A stretch of DNA of 64,000 nt, taken from the NCBI GenBank assembly GCA_963573305.1, contig OY754331.1, forward strand, positions 16,340,868-16,404,867, given 5' to 3'. Made by a program: the position numbers and the translations under genes. Positions 22,576-35,419 of the stretch are shown piece after piece. Positions within the stretch are counted from its first letter, which is position 1; each line of letters opens with the position of its first letter. The stretch is from Pyrrhosoma nymphula (lineage: Eukaryota > Arthropoda > Insecta > Odonata > Coenagrionidae). A model generated the notes under the pieces. The model did no database searches. It was not told the DNA's origin and saw nothing but the letters and a program-made list of their open reading frames with translations.

Positions 22576-25530
22576 ATTTCGATATTCTTAGTTTTTGAGT
22601 TAATTTCATGTCATTTTTTATCGAAATTACACTTCTGAGGAAACATTTTAACTCATTGATCTTACCAATGAAAAGTTTTTCATAATTTATCGTCATGGTG
22701 GCATTCCTGTAATCCTTGTTTCCAATTATGGGCTCACGTCACTCCCGCGAATCTGAATTACATGAGTATGCCATTGTTACCGGCGGTTTTGGGAGGTGGT
22801 CGGAAGATTTTCAATGGAGACGCATCATCGCTTGGAAGCACTACGAATGACGGATTATCTCACAGTAAGCGTGCCCGTCTCGTGGGAAAAGATGACGAAG
22901 GCCAATTATTTTTCACGGTTGCCCGTTCTCTACAAATTCCGAAACAAAACAGAATCGCTCACCCTCAAGAAGATTAAAATAAAAGAAGTGCGAATGCTGT
23001 CAGTAGATGGATTCGGCATTTTTTATTCTATTTTCGGAGAGCACTTGGAACTTCTCCCCTCTCCGATGATGATTCCAAAAATATTCTCACGTCGATGGGC
23101 TGTGAAATAATAATGTGAATAAGCAGAGACCTCTTTTCCTCATCGAAAAAGTGAGTAAAAAAATGTCCTCACCCGATGATGATTAATGACTCCACAGAAC
23201 TCCTATGGAATCCTCCTCCTCCTCCTCCATCAATGGAATTGATTGAAAAAAACGAATCATCTCAGCCCATCACTCAACGGGAGAGAATTTAATGAAATAT
23301 ATAATGATTGGTGACGTGGATCCAAATTTGGACTCGTCGTACGGAAAGGAAAGTTATGTAGTCCCACCCCCGTAATTTAGATCGATTACTCGACGGGGTG
23401 GAGGAGTTCGACCGGACAATCGATTGTGGACAACGCACAAAAATTCCACCTCGAGATTTTGGTGGACGCGGACCACCCTCTAAGGAAGAGTCGTTATAAT
23501 CGATACCCACCCGTGACGTCAAAATCACGACAAATCCAAATACATGAATGTCGTTATAAGGATTCTTTGGGTCTATGACGTCAAAATTTCGTCATTGCCG
23601 AGACTCGACGATTTCGAGTCTAAATTAACGGCTATATCTCCTGATAAAGGGAACGGATTTTAATGCAACAAAGTGCACCTAATAGTATGTTTATTTTTAC
23701 GTTTGATGATATAAGTTTACAAATTTTTTTAGCCCCCTCTGCACTTTTACTGAAATTTGTTTGCAAAAAGTCAAGGTTTTTTGCGCGTAAAAACGGATTG
23801 CTCATGTTTGAGCGCTTGGTATTCCGTTGATTGATTGACTTCCAATTCTAAAGTAAGATAGGCATTGCCTCTAAAGGCTTGCCTCTAAAGTAAGAAAGGT
23901 CTTGACAATAGTTTGTCAAAAACATCTGTTCATATCACTAAAATTACAGAAGTTGTTGTAAAAATGTAAAACTCCGCTAACTTCGAAATGAATGGCTCGA
24001 TAGAAATTTGAGTGTGAGATCGTTTCGTGCGCTGAAATTCTTCAAGCGTCGACTTCAACTCCTTCGCTGCAGTTATCCATATTCATTGTAAAGGGAGCGT
24101 CTACTATTAAACGCTACGCCAAAGCCTTCAATGGTTATCTTTCGTCACCAAAGTGAAGTTCGCCAATGCTTAGCTGTAAACGACGTAGTTTGAAGAGTAG
24201 TAGAAGTCCAGTAGTCGTGAGGCCGCGCTTAACTATGTCGGATGGTGATGGTGATATCCACAGCATCGCTTGTTGAATTAGCATTATAAGTGTAAAGAGG
24301 CTCTTTTTATGTTATTGAAATCGCTTCAAGGATCATGACCACTAATGGCGTAGTGAATATGTTAAAATATTTAAGCGGAAAAACATGTCAAAGGTGAATG
24401 CTTTGGCTATATAAACAAACCATAAGGAACCAATAGGTGGCTTTTTCATCGTCAATCGGGTGGACCCCATTGAAGATTATCTTGAAGAAACTTCTGTTTG
24501 ACGCTTGAGAGTTAAATTTGGCGACTAATCGTGAACTAGGCATGAATCGGGCGCAAGGTGACATCAGCCTCTTTGGAGTCGAGAGGGTGGAAATCTTCGA
24601 CGGATTTTGAGAGAGGCGGATTGTATGTCGTAAAATATTCAACCACGTCATACATTGTCAAACCCTGTAATAAAATATTCCCCCATTATCTCCATTCTTA
24701 ATGCAGGTTGAAAGATAAGCGTGGGCAGAAAAATGATAACTTTATTTATTGTGATTGGCGGGAGCAATGCGAAGGATCTTTAAGCCCTCTTATCGTTCGC
24801 GCCTCCATAAAAGTTGGGTAAAAGAATGCTTTTGTGAACGTACCCTACGTTCCTCGTGCCATACGTCGAGCTACTGTAAATTTGAAAAATGCTTAGGTAT
24901 GAGCGCAGTATCGCTCAAAATCTCGATGCATTAATCAACCCGATTTTTGGCATATCTTCATGTGTCCACCGACCAAGCTCGCCAATTGCATTCTGGCGCC
25001 CTGGAGGGACTTTGGTCTTCATTTTGCCGTAACACAGGTTCAAAAATGCGCTGTCCCAACGCAGACGAGTGATGTTGACGCAGCGGAGGGTTTGAGCAGA
25101 GGAAATAGTTATCATGATAATGATTAGCTCTATAAAAATAACACTTGTGAAGTATCATGAAATTTGGAGATGCAGTGGATGAAGTGAGCCTAAAACTAGC
25201 ATCTAAATCTCTGCTTCAATTTGATTTATTCCTGTGCCTCTATGACGATGTTTTATTCAAAAACTATCATTGCATTCCCGTTTACGGTGGTGAGCTTTTC
25301 TTTTAGTCAAATTTTGAATTATTTTTAACAACCGCTGGAGCATCTAAGCCATGGATTTTACCTTTATGGTCATTTTTGTAAAATTTGCAGGACTAAATCT
25401 GGTAATGGCTCATTCGGCGAGTGGAATTTGGGTATGCAGTGTGACGAGACTTGAATCATTTCCTTGGTAAACCTGTGATTTATTCCTAATAAATGCTTTC
25501 TAGAAAAATGCACATAATATCACTCAACTA
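22576..25530. other. Long stretch without an assigned gene
   Basis: Several moderately GC-rich ORFs of 66-104 codons occur (22762-23110 plus, 23289-23528 minus, 24388-24651 minus, 24915-25158 minus). None shows a domain I recognise and none has a convincing pair of splice sites. A (TCC)n run lies at 23210-23228. GACGTCAAAAT occurs twice (about 23515 and 23577). Confidence 0.45.
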
Positions 25531-25610
25531 GGTGTCCTTCGTCCTTAGAATTGAACCCAAGCCCTTATCATCAGAAGCCAGATGCTCCACCAACTGGGCT
25601 GCCTGACACC
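25531..25610 (-). repeat. tRNA-like sequence (SINE head or tRNA pseudogene)
   Basis: The minus strand gives an 80-nt cloverleaf-like unit: acceptor-like GGTGTC at the start and GACACC at the end, A-box-like CAGCCCAGTTGGTGGAGC, an anticodon-arm region with TTCTGAT, and B-box-like GGTTCAATTC. The arms contain mismatches and no terminator T-run follows directly; an AT-rich body continues instead. A tRNA-derived SINE is more likely than an active tRNA. Confidence 0.55.
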
Positions 25611-26559
25611 CGAGAAGGTATTTTCTTAATCTACGATGAAAATAAGCTTGAAGCCAAAAACGAAAGGGGCCCTAATATCACTTTGAAAAAGAGTTAACAA
25701 CTCTGATGCATTTAATATCAATGTGTTACAAGATATGGTTATTTATCTCTAACAAACGTCAGCCACGAGTTTCTACTGATAGAAAACACGAGAAATTAAA
25801 GAGAAGATTGTCTAACTATTTAGACTTTGCATGTGGTTTTCTGCATTAGAATACAACAAGAAAATTATGAAGGGCGCGAAAATAAAGAAAATATGAGGGA
25901 ATGAAATGGCTGGCAGCGAGGAGAGTAGAGTGGAAATCTGCGGCAGCCCAATCTTCGGATTGATGACTACTGATGATTGATTCCTGAATTAACTGGAGGA
26001 TCGGAAAAGCATCTGCATGACGTAATATTTCTTGATATAATAAAAATAACAGGAGGTTATTTTCCATCTATTGTCAACGTTCTGTGCTGAATGGGAGTAA
26101 ACCTAATGGTATTTATTATTATTGCATTCAGTATTTTTTTAAGAAAGTTTTTTCTTGAAAGAATGTTGAAATGGTCACAATGAAGCTCCTAGAAAAAACC
26201 GGTAAAAAGAGGTCCTAGATAGGACTATGGTTCGATTCCTGGTGAATACGGATACTTTTTCAAAGTGTTTTCTTGATCTTTATACTGCTGTATTTCCGGC
26301 AGAAGTGGACATCTTCACAAAAGCCTTTTTAAGGCATCTCTTAGAATATATCGGGAAGAAGAGGGGGGAAGCGATGGATGAAATGACGTCACGGCCGTTA
26401 TGAGAAGGTTGCCCTTTCGTTCAAATTTAGACTCCTATGTCTCTGGAAATTTTTGGAATGGAGGTTATCTTCAAATGATCATTTGTCATATTCCCCTGCA
26501 CGATAAAGTAAAATGCACAATGATACACCCCCAATGGGATGGGGAACAGTAGACGTTGC
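25611..26559. other. Non-coding; B-box-like tRNA fragment near 26230
   Basis: A perfect B-box-like GGTTCGATTCC occurs on the plus strand at about 26230 without a complete cloverleaf, so it may be a SINE fragment. Otherwise AT-rich DNA without a gene. Confidence 0.4.
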
Positions 26560-26656
26560 GACGTGGATGTTTTAGGGAATTCTTCTACGTTGATCCATAC
26601 TGATGACGGCCATGAGTATGACTCAACGTGGAAGAATTCCCGAAAGCATCCACGTC
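26560..26656. repeat. 41-bp inverted repeat hairpin
   Basis: 26560-26600 and 26616-26656 are inverted copies (GACGTGGATG, GGGAATTCTTC, ACGTTGA shared; about five mismatches) around a 15-nt loop. Non-coding; possibly a small MITE. Confidence 0.75.
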
Positions 26657-26759
26657 TCAAGACCACTACCTACGCGGAAATTTTCTATCTACAGTAGATG
26701 TTGCGTCAAATATGTTCACCGACCGCATTAATGGGACCAAGGGGACACACCAACTTGCT

Positions 26760-27835
26760 GAGAAACACATGGTGGTGCGATGGAAATACAGGAGTGGTGC
26801 GATGCGTGGCAGCTAGAATTAAACCTGAAACAATGCGTTGTTATGAATTTTTGGAAACGGAAAAACGCTCCTTCTTACAGCTATTGAATAAACAACAGTA
26901 AATTAGAGATAGGTAGAATCGGTTAAAAACGTCGGAGTTAAATTGACTAATGATCTCTCGTGGAGTAAACATGTTCGATAAATTACCGGTCAAGCTAATC
27001 GTAAATTGGGATTTGTTCAAAGACTACTTGGAAAATTCGACGATAAAGTTAGGGAAATCAGCTACTTCTCCCTCGTTAGACCCCACTTGGAATATGCTGC
27101 CAGTATTTGGGATCCTTATGAGATAGGCTTGAAAACTGAGTTAGAACGCGTGCAGCGAAGATCGGTAAGAAACGTTAAAGGCCGTTACGATAATCTCGTT
27201 AGTGTTACTGACCTTTTGCAGCAACTGGGATGGGATAAGCTTTCAGACCGTCGATTAAAATTTAGACTCAATCTATTATGTAAGTTTCAAACCGATCTAT
27301 TTTCTGACGACATTGATAATATTTTACGAAATCCGACAGACTACGGTAGATCAGATCATGAGAATTAAATTAGGAAACTAGACTGCAGAACGGACAGATT
27401 AAAAATGTCATTTTTCCCACGAACTATAAGGGACCATAACAGCTGCCAAGCAGACTTTTATCTAGGTTTGTCGTTAGGTAGCGTTGCTCTTAGTAGTAGT
27501 AGTACTCCCTAATACTTGAATCCTTATCTGTTACCTAGTACTAGAAGCACGCCGTGCATGTTTTCTACATAAGTCTTGAGTCTCTGTCCATTTGTGTATT
27601 TGCAAAATACATATATATTAACGGTCCCTCTCCATTATGAGCGTATCTGTAATGCAGTACATGGTTGTGAGGCTTCGTCTCGTGACAAGCATTAGCGATT
27701 TATGCTAATGCATAATTAGTCGTAGTTACACTAACTTTAGGGTATAGTGTAATGTATGTTGGTGAATACTCACCCCCTGCCACACACCCCTGAGGTGGCT
27801 TGCAGGGTATTTTGTAGATGTAGATGTAGACATGT
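26760..27835 (+). pseudogene. CR1/Jockey-like LINE 3' half with TGTAGA tail
   Basis: Frames read in order: EWCDAWQLELNLKQCVVMNF, VKNVGVKLTNDLSWSKHV, then an open stretch 27006-27368 with ANRKLGFVQRLLGK and YFSLVRPHLEYAASIWDP, typical of the post-RT region of CR1/L2/Jockey-group LINEs. A CRTDR(x)KMSFFPRTIRD-type C-terminus follows. The 3' UTR (27589-27800) ends GGTGGCTTGCAGGG and (TGTAGA)n at about 27816-27832. A stop after SKHVR and frameshifts make it inactive. A second copy of its 3' UTR lies at 33387-33503. Confidence 0.85.
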
Positions 27836-28059
27836 TGTGTGCCTCCTTGTGCCGATCGGACGTCATGAGTCCGAAGCGTAGCTGGCAACCGCAGCGTGGG
27901 AGGCGCGGGAGGATGGGAGGGAGGAAAGTGGACGCGGGTGGTGATTATGACGGGAAGGTGGGACGAATGGAGAGCGGAAATCATAGCAATCTGGGAGAGT
28001 GCCGTTGACAACGATTCCTCTGAGGGAGGCAAGTGGATGGGGGAAATATATCTATACCT

Positions 28060-28073
28060 ACACACACACAAAC

Positions 28074-28123
<50 letters not shown>
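28060..28123. repeat. (CA)n/(TA)n microsatellite
   Basis: CACACACACA followed by an uninterrupted TA run to 28123. Tyr/Ile repeat ORFs on both strands are artefacts. Confidence 0.95.
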
Positions 28124-28125
<2 letters not shown>

Positions 28126-28982
28126 CCTCTCGGGATATCGACCTCACATCTCAACAGGTGACCCGAAATGTGTTGTCGCCTTCGTTTCATGCTCCACATT
28201 TTTCTCGTCATTCCCCTTCTATCAGCCGGTCACCACCCCTCCACACAGCACTCTACCCCTCCCCCACCCCCCACTCCCCTCTGCAGAGATATCATTCATG
28301 CTTTTTCTTGCAGGAGGCAAGATTTTCCGGATGGGAATATTGGGGTAATTCCACACTGATGAAAAGGGCTGGGCGAAGAATTTTTTTGGATGAGGTAAAG
28401 TTGGTCCAAACGAGCTCTAATCGAAATAATGACGATGTGAAACCTAGGATCTAGGAGGTAAATTGCTGATGAGACCAAACACGAACATCATAATGCCCCA
28501 TCTTCCGTCGTGTCGAATAATACTCGGAGTGAAGCCCATCTCTGAGGCCACAGAGATTTTTAAAAATACTTAGTAATTAATTTTCCACTCTTTCTATTGC
28601 TACTTGCCTGACAAGTTTCGATGTTTCACATTATTATAGAAGGTTTTCATGAAGACGTCCTTTGACTATGCTGTGAAATATCGAAACCTTTGAGGTCACC
28701 AACAATTAAAAGAATGAAAAATATTTAATAACTATAATAATAAGTAAGTAATGCTAAGTTTCTTTTATCCCCGTCATGAGTGTGTTCCACAAATTGACGT
28801 CGCCTACGATTAATTCCCTCTCTCTCTCTTTGGTTTCATTGTGGCAGCGTATCCAACGAACTGTTCTGACTGAAATATATTTGTCACAAATCTGGTGGCG
28901 CAGAGTGCTTCCAATACACTGATAAAAAAAGGTTTGGTGAGGCATTCAATTTTTGTCGATAAACTAAATGCTTTGACAGTCT

Positions 28983-29206
28983 CTGGCATTATATGGTGGA
29001 ACAGTATTTTAGTACTTAAATAAAACTACAGTAATTGTACTGTCCACTTAAATTTTAATGTAAGTAATACACAACACGTGTTCCAACGTTCCTTAGGGCG
29101 TCATCATCAGGTCTGCTGAATTATTAATCTGCATGTTGTGTATTATTTACATTAAACTTTAAGTGGACAGTACAATTACTGTAGTTTTATTTAAGTACTA
29201 ACTAAA
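28983..29206 (-). repeat. Palindromic repeat with hammerhead-like core, copy 2
   Basis: Nearly complete palindrome: the left arm from about 29014 (TAGTACTTAAATAAAAC ... CACTTAAATTTTAATGTAA) and the right arm to about 29200 are inverted. At 29073-29110 the minus strand gives CTGATGA, T, a GACGCCCTAAGGAACGTT hairpin-like segment, GGAAC (changed from GAAAC) and ACGTGT. It shares the left arm with the repeat at 21950. No coding. Confidence 0.65.
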
Positions 29207-29215
29207 TGCTGATCC

Positions 29216-30858
29216 TACAACAGCTGTTCTTGATACAACATTTAAGACTCTGGGGGGCACCGTCTACTTTTTTCTTTTAATTTTTCAAATACAAATATAT
29301 TACGGGAGAATTAACAACATTATATTACGACTGTATTCTACAATCGAGTACACCTGACCCTCAAGCTCATCAGCCGGTGCTCTTTTCAGAAGCACGTACC
29401 ATTCTCACATCAAAAGCAGCATGTAAGAATAAATTTAACAATATTCCCCCTTCAGCCAAGTTAAGAAAATGGGCACTATGAAATAAATCCGTAATATTTC
29501 AAATGGATTGGTCTATTTTCAGTTTTTATTTCACAAAAATATTATTTCAACAGCAGAACAATAAAAAAATTCGCAAAAACGGAATGACTTTCGGCGAGTT
29601 ATTAATAGCAATCGAGATAACCCTCTCCTACATGCTGACCATATGATTTGACTTCCTATTTAGCGGCTAAAACTTCGCATAGCCAACATAGGAGCTGTTG
29701 TTAATGAAGAGCTCTTGGGTTTCGAACCAGGTCAGGTTCTCCGTAACTTCCAACGTTTCGACGAGCGACTCGTCCATCGTCTTCAGGGATCCACGAATCC
29801 AATATTATCATTGGATTTTTGGATCCCTGAGTCACGGAGAACCTGAGCCAGTGTGAAATTCGAGAGCTATTCACTCATATCATTCGCCGGGAAAGCCTAC
29901 TAGGAGCAGTTGGTGCAGAGAATACGTGTTTTGATAAGATCTTTTTGGTTGCAGGATTGCGGATCATTGCAGGAGAATTTTAAATATTTTCATCGTATAT
30001 TTTCTTAAATGTCTTCTTTCAATACGGGCTGCCCTACCCAATAAAATGCATGGCTCACAAGGATACATTTAAATTGGTTAGGTACCACATGAAATTAATG
30101 GGTTTCATCATCCAACCATTTCTTTTCCATTTCCAATGGTCCAATTGACGCCAACAAGCTTCATCTTTAGAGGCCACATATTTTGAAGAAGATGAAAGAA
30201 AATTCCTTGCCTATAAAGTATATTACAATGTGTTGACGTTTTAATACCAGAGTTAGTTTTTTGGAAGTGTAATTCAATGCTAAGTTGATTAACCTAGATT
30301 TTATGCTGGAAATAAATGTCTATAGGAGCCAGGTATTCATATCGGGTCAAATTTTTGATGCATTTTCCTGTGACCTGCTAAAATTCCTTTATTTTTTTTA
30401 TAACCCAGTATCTAAGATAAAACATAACACATTAAAAGTTAAATACTAGCCTCCTTTTCCGATATTTCCCGATCGCCAATGGTAACAGAGAACTCCATGC
30501 AGCGGCAAAGACAGCGATATCACCAAACGAATCGAAAATTTCTGCATTGTGATTGAATTGCGAAAATTATTATTTTTCAAAATTATAATATAATCGTGAA
30601 GATACATACTTAGAAAAAGAGGTGTGAATCTCTATTTTTACCCATAAAACACACTATTTACTCTTCATAAATAGACGGCACGCCATGGGATGGTATAATT
30701 CCTAGGCTCCGACACCTTAAACCTGCCTATAGCTGAGGCAAATAGATTGACTGCCATTTAAACTGGACTGCTTCCCCATCTTGCCCAGTGTTGCTCAATA
30801 GGCGAGAGCAGGTCAAGAAAGTCGTTCCAATAAGAAAGTCACATTTTTTTGTAGATTT
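29216..30858. other. Non-coding; degenerate palindromic repeat at ~29700-29860
   Basis: At 29730-29860 GGTTCTCCGT...CCAACGTTTCGACGAG and the reversed GGATCC...ACGGAGAACC form an inverted repeat. On the minus strand this reads CTGAAGA, five extra bases, a 6-bp GACGAG/CTCGTC hairpin, GAAACG. The rest is AT-rich without a gene. Confidence 0.45.
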
Positions 30859-31300
30859 TCGCGCTATGCTGCCGGCTTCGTCGGGCTTTTAAGAACAGCA
30901 ATGGTCTTTAAAAAAATAAATAAACAATTCTAGCAGTAGATGATTTTGAGAAGTAAAAACTTAATTTCGAAGAAGTCTCTTCCATGTTTAAGGATCACGC
31001 CACACGTATAGCACACTACGTTAGAGGAGGGTCACGCCATTGACATCGAGACGGCATGAGTACTACAGAAAGAAAGCAGTTAATTTCCACGGCTCATAAG
31101 GGAGGCGATTGAAACAGGAAAAAGACCAAATAACATCAATAGAAAGAATAGTTATAAACTCCCTTATACATGGAAGAGACTTCTTCGAAATTAAGTTCTT
31201 ACTTATCAAAATCATCTACTGCTGGAATTGTTTATTTATTTTTTTAAAAAAGAACATTGTTGTTCTTAAAAGTCCGACGAAGCCGGCAGCATAGCACGGT
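30859..31300 (+). mobile_element. Penelope-like element C-terminus between inverted arms
   Basis: 30859-30985 and 31170-31298 are inverted copies; both carry GCCGGCTTCGTCGG or its complement, a AATTGTTTATTTATT-type segment and AAGAGACTTCTTCGAAATTAAG. Between and overlapping them the plus strand (about 31090-31185) reads LIREAIETGKRPNNINRKN and YKLPYTWKRLL, allowing a frame change. This is the typical end of a Penelope-like ORF with a GIY-YIG endonuclease. The shared 3' sequence TTAATCGCAGAACCAAAAG at 31326 recurs inverted at 62650. Only the last part of the element remains. Confidence 0.7.
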
Positions 31301-31344
31301 GAAACTGTTGCCTAATATTTAATAATTAATCGCAGAACCAAAAG

Positions 31345-32865
31345 CCTGAATACCATGAACAAAGACAAGTTACAGGAGACAGGAATATTGCACCACCATC
31401 ATCACAGCCTTTCAACCACTTTAGGCAGGTCCGTCGACAGCGAATGACTACACCAGTCTGCATTTTGAAACTTTTTGTCAGATTATTTATTAAAAATAGG
31501 TGTTCTTGAATCAATTTTTTGTGCAGATTGTACAAATGATTTCCATTTTTTTCTATCACGTCAGGTTTTTACACAGAATAAGAATTATGGTTTCAAAGTT
31601 TTAACTACTGTAAGCGCAGATATATTAACGCTACTTCACGCAGTGACAATTTTTGTTGCAAACATTTTTTCTAATACTGTAAAGAACTGCTCTGTTAACA
31701 TTATTACTATCTTGCAACAAAACAAAAAGCAGTGTTTCATTAATTTGCATTGAGGAATATCCCTCGAACAATAATTACCCACTGTCACATATAACTCACT
31801 CATCAACAAATCTTAGAAGTTAAATTGGGTCCATTCTGAACAAAACCGCACGTTATATAAGATAACTAAGAATAGTTCTGCAATCAGCATATCAAAGTTA
31901 CCTTTTATCACTTACTAGTTTTCAGTCATCTGATATCATGCAGACTAGAGATTAATACTCAGCCTCCCTTTTGCATATCGATGCTATCTATCGGCTTTCC
32001 TCCTACTCAATGCTGAAAAAATCAAGTAATATTTACCATCCTTGCTTCCCACCGTTCTCTACCGTTTCTCATCGTCAACATCCCATTACCTTGTATACGA
32101 CCACCATTGGCCATATTCGAATTTCTCACCCTTACCGGTGTCCTATTATTAGCTAACGCACTCGATATTCATAAATGTATTTCCTTTCCAGGCAGTGTAC
32201 CTTCTCTCTTTCTCTCCAAATATAATCGAAAACAATGGCTCCAAAAACCAACTTACCCTCAACCTCTTTCTCAAAACGGTGTCAAATTCCGCTCCTCATT
32301 TTAGCCAACAGATACCTATGCTTTCACTCAAAGAGTCTTCGTCATGAATAGTTTCATTAACGCATTTCCTGAATCAATTATTCTATTTACCTCCTTATTG
32401 CTTCACGCGATTCCATCCATTATGTAATCCAGGATAATACAATGACAACAGAAATTTAAGCATAAGCATTTGTTTGCTTGGATTATTCGGTCATAACATA
32501 TCTTTATCCATACCAACGGCACTAACTCCAGAGCTGCTTGAAAAATTAGATGGTGCCATCGATGCGGTTATTAAATGAGACATTTAGTCAAGAGCTGAGT
32601 CTCTCTCATCGAATATACGATATACGACGTTAATTCGTGGTGTCGAATTTAATCTAAGTAAGTTCACTTCTTGGTAAATAAACATGAATTACGTCATCTC
32701 TATGAAGTACAGAGGGTTGATATAAATGTATGAGGAAATATATGAGAGTCACGGTAGCTACAGGCCTAACATAAACAATGTACATACGAAGCATTTTACC
32801 CGCTGCGCTAGTCAAACTAATTTTAACTGAGCGAGTTGTGAAAGGTCCTCAGATTAAAAAGGTGA
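31345..32865. other. AT-rich non-coding stretch
   Basis: Short ORFs only, none with a recognisable domain. Confidence 0.5.
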
Positions 32866-33060
32866 TGGAGATATGTTAAGCCGCTATGGATAGGTCACAT
32901 TTGGAATACACCGCAAACATTAGGGATCCTGCGTAGAAAGATTTTCGCAGCTCGTCTTTTTTCCTCGTCAAATTTATTTTACCTATTTAAATTTATTAGT
33001 CGTGGATGTTGTCACCTGCCCTACCACATCCCCTTTTTATTTGATAGAGGAGTAGTTTGT
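32866..33060 (+). pseudogene. Short LINE fragment
   Basis: AAMDRSHLEYTANIRDPA is encoded near 32880-32935, matching the (V/M)xRPHLEYAASIWDP motif of the LINE at 26760-27835. A remnant resembling its 3' UTR (GTCACCTGCCCTACCACATCCCC) follows near 33010. Everything between is deleted. Confidence 0.5.
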
Positions 33061-33213
33061 AAATAGATAAACACACACACACACATACATATATATATAA
33101 ATTCTTTTGAAGTTTTCGCCAATTGGCCACAAATATATAAATTAATATAGTTTCAATTTGTGAGTGTCCTTTTTTTCTGTTTCTATATTTTTATCGGCCA
33201 CCCTCTTGGCATA

Positions 33214-33220
33214 TTATATA

Positions 33221-33281
<61 letters not shown>
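33214..33281. repeat. (TA)n microsatellite
   Basis: Nearly pure TA run with one CA interruption near 33239. A short (CA)n run lies upstream at 33070-33085. Confidence 0.95.
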
Positions 33282-33386
33282 CATAGAGATACACAAAAAC
33301 ATGCAAAAAGGGCACTTGCAAAAGAAAACTTGGACGTTCCGTCTGTCATCGTCGGCGGTAGAATGCTCTTGGCGACGAACCACATA

Positions 33387-33503
33387 CATTTGTGTAGTTG
33401 CAAAATACATATATACTAACGATCCCTCTCCATTATGAGCGTATCTGTAATGTAGTGCATGATTGTGAGGCTTCGCCTCGTGACAAGCAGTAGCGATTTA
33501 TAC
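33387..33503 (+). repeat. Copy of the 27589-27705 LINE 3' UTR
   Basis: About 115 bp align with 27589-27705 at roughly 90 percent identity by eye; both include CCTCTCCATTATGAGCGT, TGTGAGGCTTCG and CTCGTGACAAGC. Taken together with the LINE at 26760 this is a 5'-truncated LINE copy. A tRNA B-box-like GGTTCAGGTCC on the minus strand follows at 33547-33557. Confidence 0.8.
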
Positions 33504-33599
33504 TAAAAATATGTTTCTCATAATTATCCCCAAGAAGCCAACACCCGGACCTGAACCTGGGACCTCCGTGGCTATGAAGTTTCCACGGTGAGATCGTTT

Positions 33600-34483
33600 G
33601 TAAAAAAAATTACTTAATTAAATCCGCTGAGTGCTTTGTATAACAATTTTTGCTCTCGCCGATGAAATGCTTTTAGCCATCAAAAAATAAGTTAAGTTGC
33701 AAAATATGATAGACAGTGCAACTTCAAGTTCAGTTTGATAATAGAATAGCGTGGAAAGGTATGATTATGTTTTTCGTATCAATGAATGGACGTGTTTTAA
33801 TATGGGTAGCCAGAACATAAATTACATTCGTGTCGTTCAACGCTGAATCACTTTAACTAGCGTTAGAGCGTTCGCCTCACTGAGCTACCGCACAGGCAGT
33901 TTCGTGCACGGTCAACAAAAGGCCTGTCCTGCGGTCTCAGTCGATAATACGAAATGTTGCTGGTAGCAGTCATATTGACCGGAAAATGCGTTCGCAGGAA
34001 AAGCAAACAAACAACAAATAATAAATTTCCGCGCGTTTGTTGTCCTCCCACGCGGCTCACTCAGACTTATTTTTATTTCCAAATCTCCACCCCAAAAACC
34101 ACCCCCTCCCACCCCTCTTCTACCCCCCCGACTGCTAAAAAATAACACCCTCACCTCCACTCCCCCGCCACCCAACACGCAATCTTGACAGCTTCGCACG
34201 CCGCCTACGTCATATCCGGAACAGCTTTCAGGATATTTCCGGCGTCCCCATTGGTCCAGGAGTGCAAAGTGAGATTGCAGCGAGAGGGAAGTTTGGGACG
34301 GGAAGTTACGGCAGTACCGGATGGGAGGCGCCACTATCGCCGCAAATTGTGTTTCGGATGGCAGAAAAGCAGTTAAATGTCTTTATTAGGGGGTTGGAAA
34401 TGAGACCTCCGAGACCCCTTTGTCTCTTGTAAACACTCATCAAGTGATAGAAAGATGGTTGCAGAAAATAAATAATGAGCTGC
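33600..34483. other. Non-coding; C-rich and CpG-containing stretch at 33900-34370
   Basis: A 140-codon minus-strand ORF (33912-34334) is Gly/Arg-rich through base composition and has no domain. The block 34180-34350 is richer in CG dinucleotides and holds TACGTCA and ATTGGTCC, which are CRE- and CCAAT-like. It could be a promoter, but no attached gene was recognised. Confidence 0.35.
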
Positions 34484-34800
34484 AACAATATATAGATAGA
34501 TAGAAAAATATTTATTGTTCAGGAAAAAATCCATAAGAACAAAAATAATAATAATACAGATTGCTGGCACAATCAAAATTACAAAAAGACAAACTTTTCA
34601 TCATTTTTTAAATGTCAATAAATAATATCTTCTCATTTCATAACATAACACATTTAATTACGTAAAAAAGGCAAAAACAAAAAACACATGTATTCATAAC
34701 TTAACAAATAGCAAAATGATACAGTAAATAAGGAACTATAATAAAATGGGCACAAATTTGAAAACAATTAATAAGAGTAACTTATGTTATTCCCGGGAGA
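34484..34800 (-). mobile_element. Possible LINE 3' tail
   Basis: On the minus strand an AT-rich stretch ends AACAATAAATATTTTTC followed by (TATC)n, which resembles a non-LTR 3' terminus with its simple-repeat tail. No ORF remains, so this is weakly supported. Confidence 0.35.
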
Positions 34801-35419
34801 GTAAATACACATGATGTTGTCCTTTACATATAAGCAATCACTTAAAATATTAACCCATGTTAGATGTAATTTTGAGGTTGAACAGAGTTCACTGTTTGAC
34901 GCCGTGCGTAGGGATACCGATCCTCAACTTTTATGCTCGTCCGCCTGGAGCATCTAATTGTAAAGGTCTATTTTATGTCTGCTAATTTTGTATACAACAA
35001 CTTCACCTCAGTAGTCGCTATCCCTCATTGACTAGAGATCTGGCAATATTGCTTGCTCTGCTAGATACATAAGCTTCCACGAAATGGTTAACTTGAGATG
35101 GCTAGGTGAAAATTTATTCGTCTAGCAGCTAGGTGGAATTGCTATCAGTGACATTTTTTGTAATTTTGCTACATTTGCCACTAAAATGTTAGTCAATTGA
35201 AGTTGATCAGTAAAAGAGGTTAATTGTACTGGTCTTTGAAAATAGATATATTGTGCGAGTTTTGTTGAAAGAGATAATATACTCTACCGTTCCGTCATAA
35301 AATAGTTTCAGTTTGGACGGTTTATCGCTGACAGAAATCTATCCAAAGTTTTATTTAGTCTGCTCCTTTATTTTTGTCAGTAAACAAATGGGCGAATGAA
35401 CAGTCATGGTCGTATGTAC

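Noticed and set aside
22762..23110. Overlapping plus-strand ORFs with coding-like composition
   Set aside because: No family resemblance and no clear exon borders.
25531..25610. Functional tRNA gene
   Set aside because: Stems are imperfect and no T-run terminator follows directly; a SINE head or pseudogene fits better.
28060..28454. Long ORFs with Tyr/Ile repeats
   Set aside because: They are translations of (TA)n and flanking simple sequence; the same occurs at 33160-33438 and 41969-42290.
29750..29786. Sixth hammerhead-like core
   Set aside because: Five extra bases separate CTGAAGA from the hairpin, so the core geometry is not kept; retained only as a degenerate relative.
33912..34334. 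140-codon Gly-rich minus-strand ORF
   Set aside because: Composition-driven by C-rich plus-strand runs; no domain and no splice signals.
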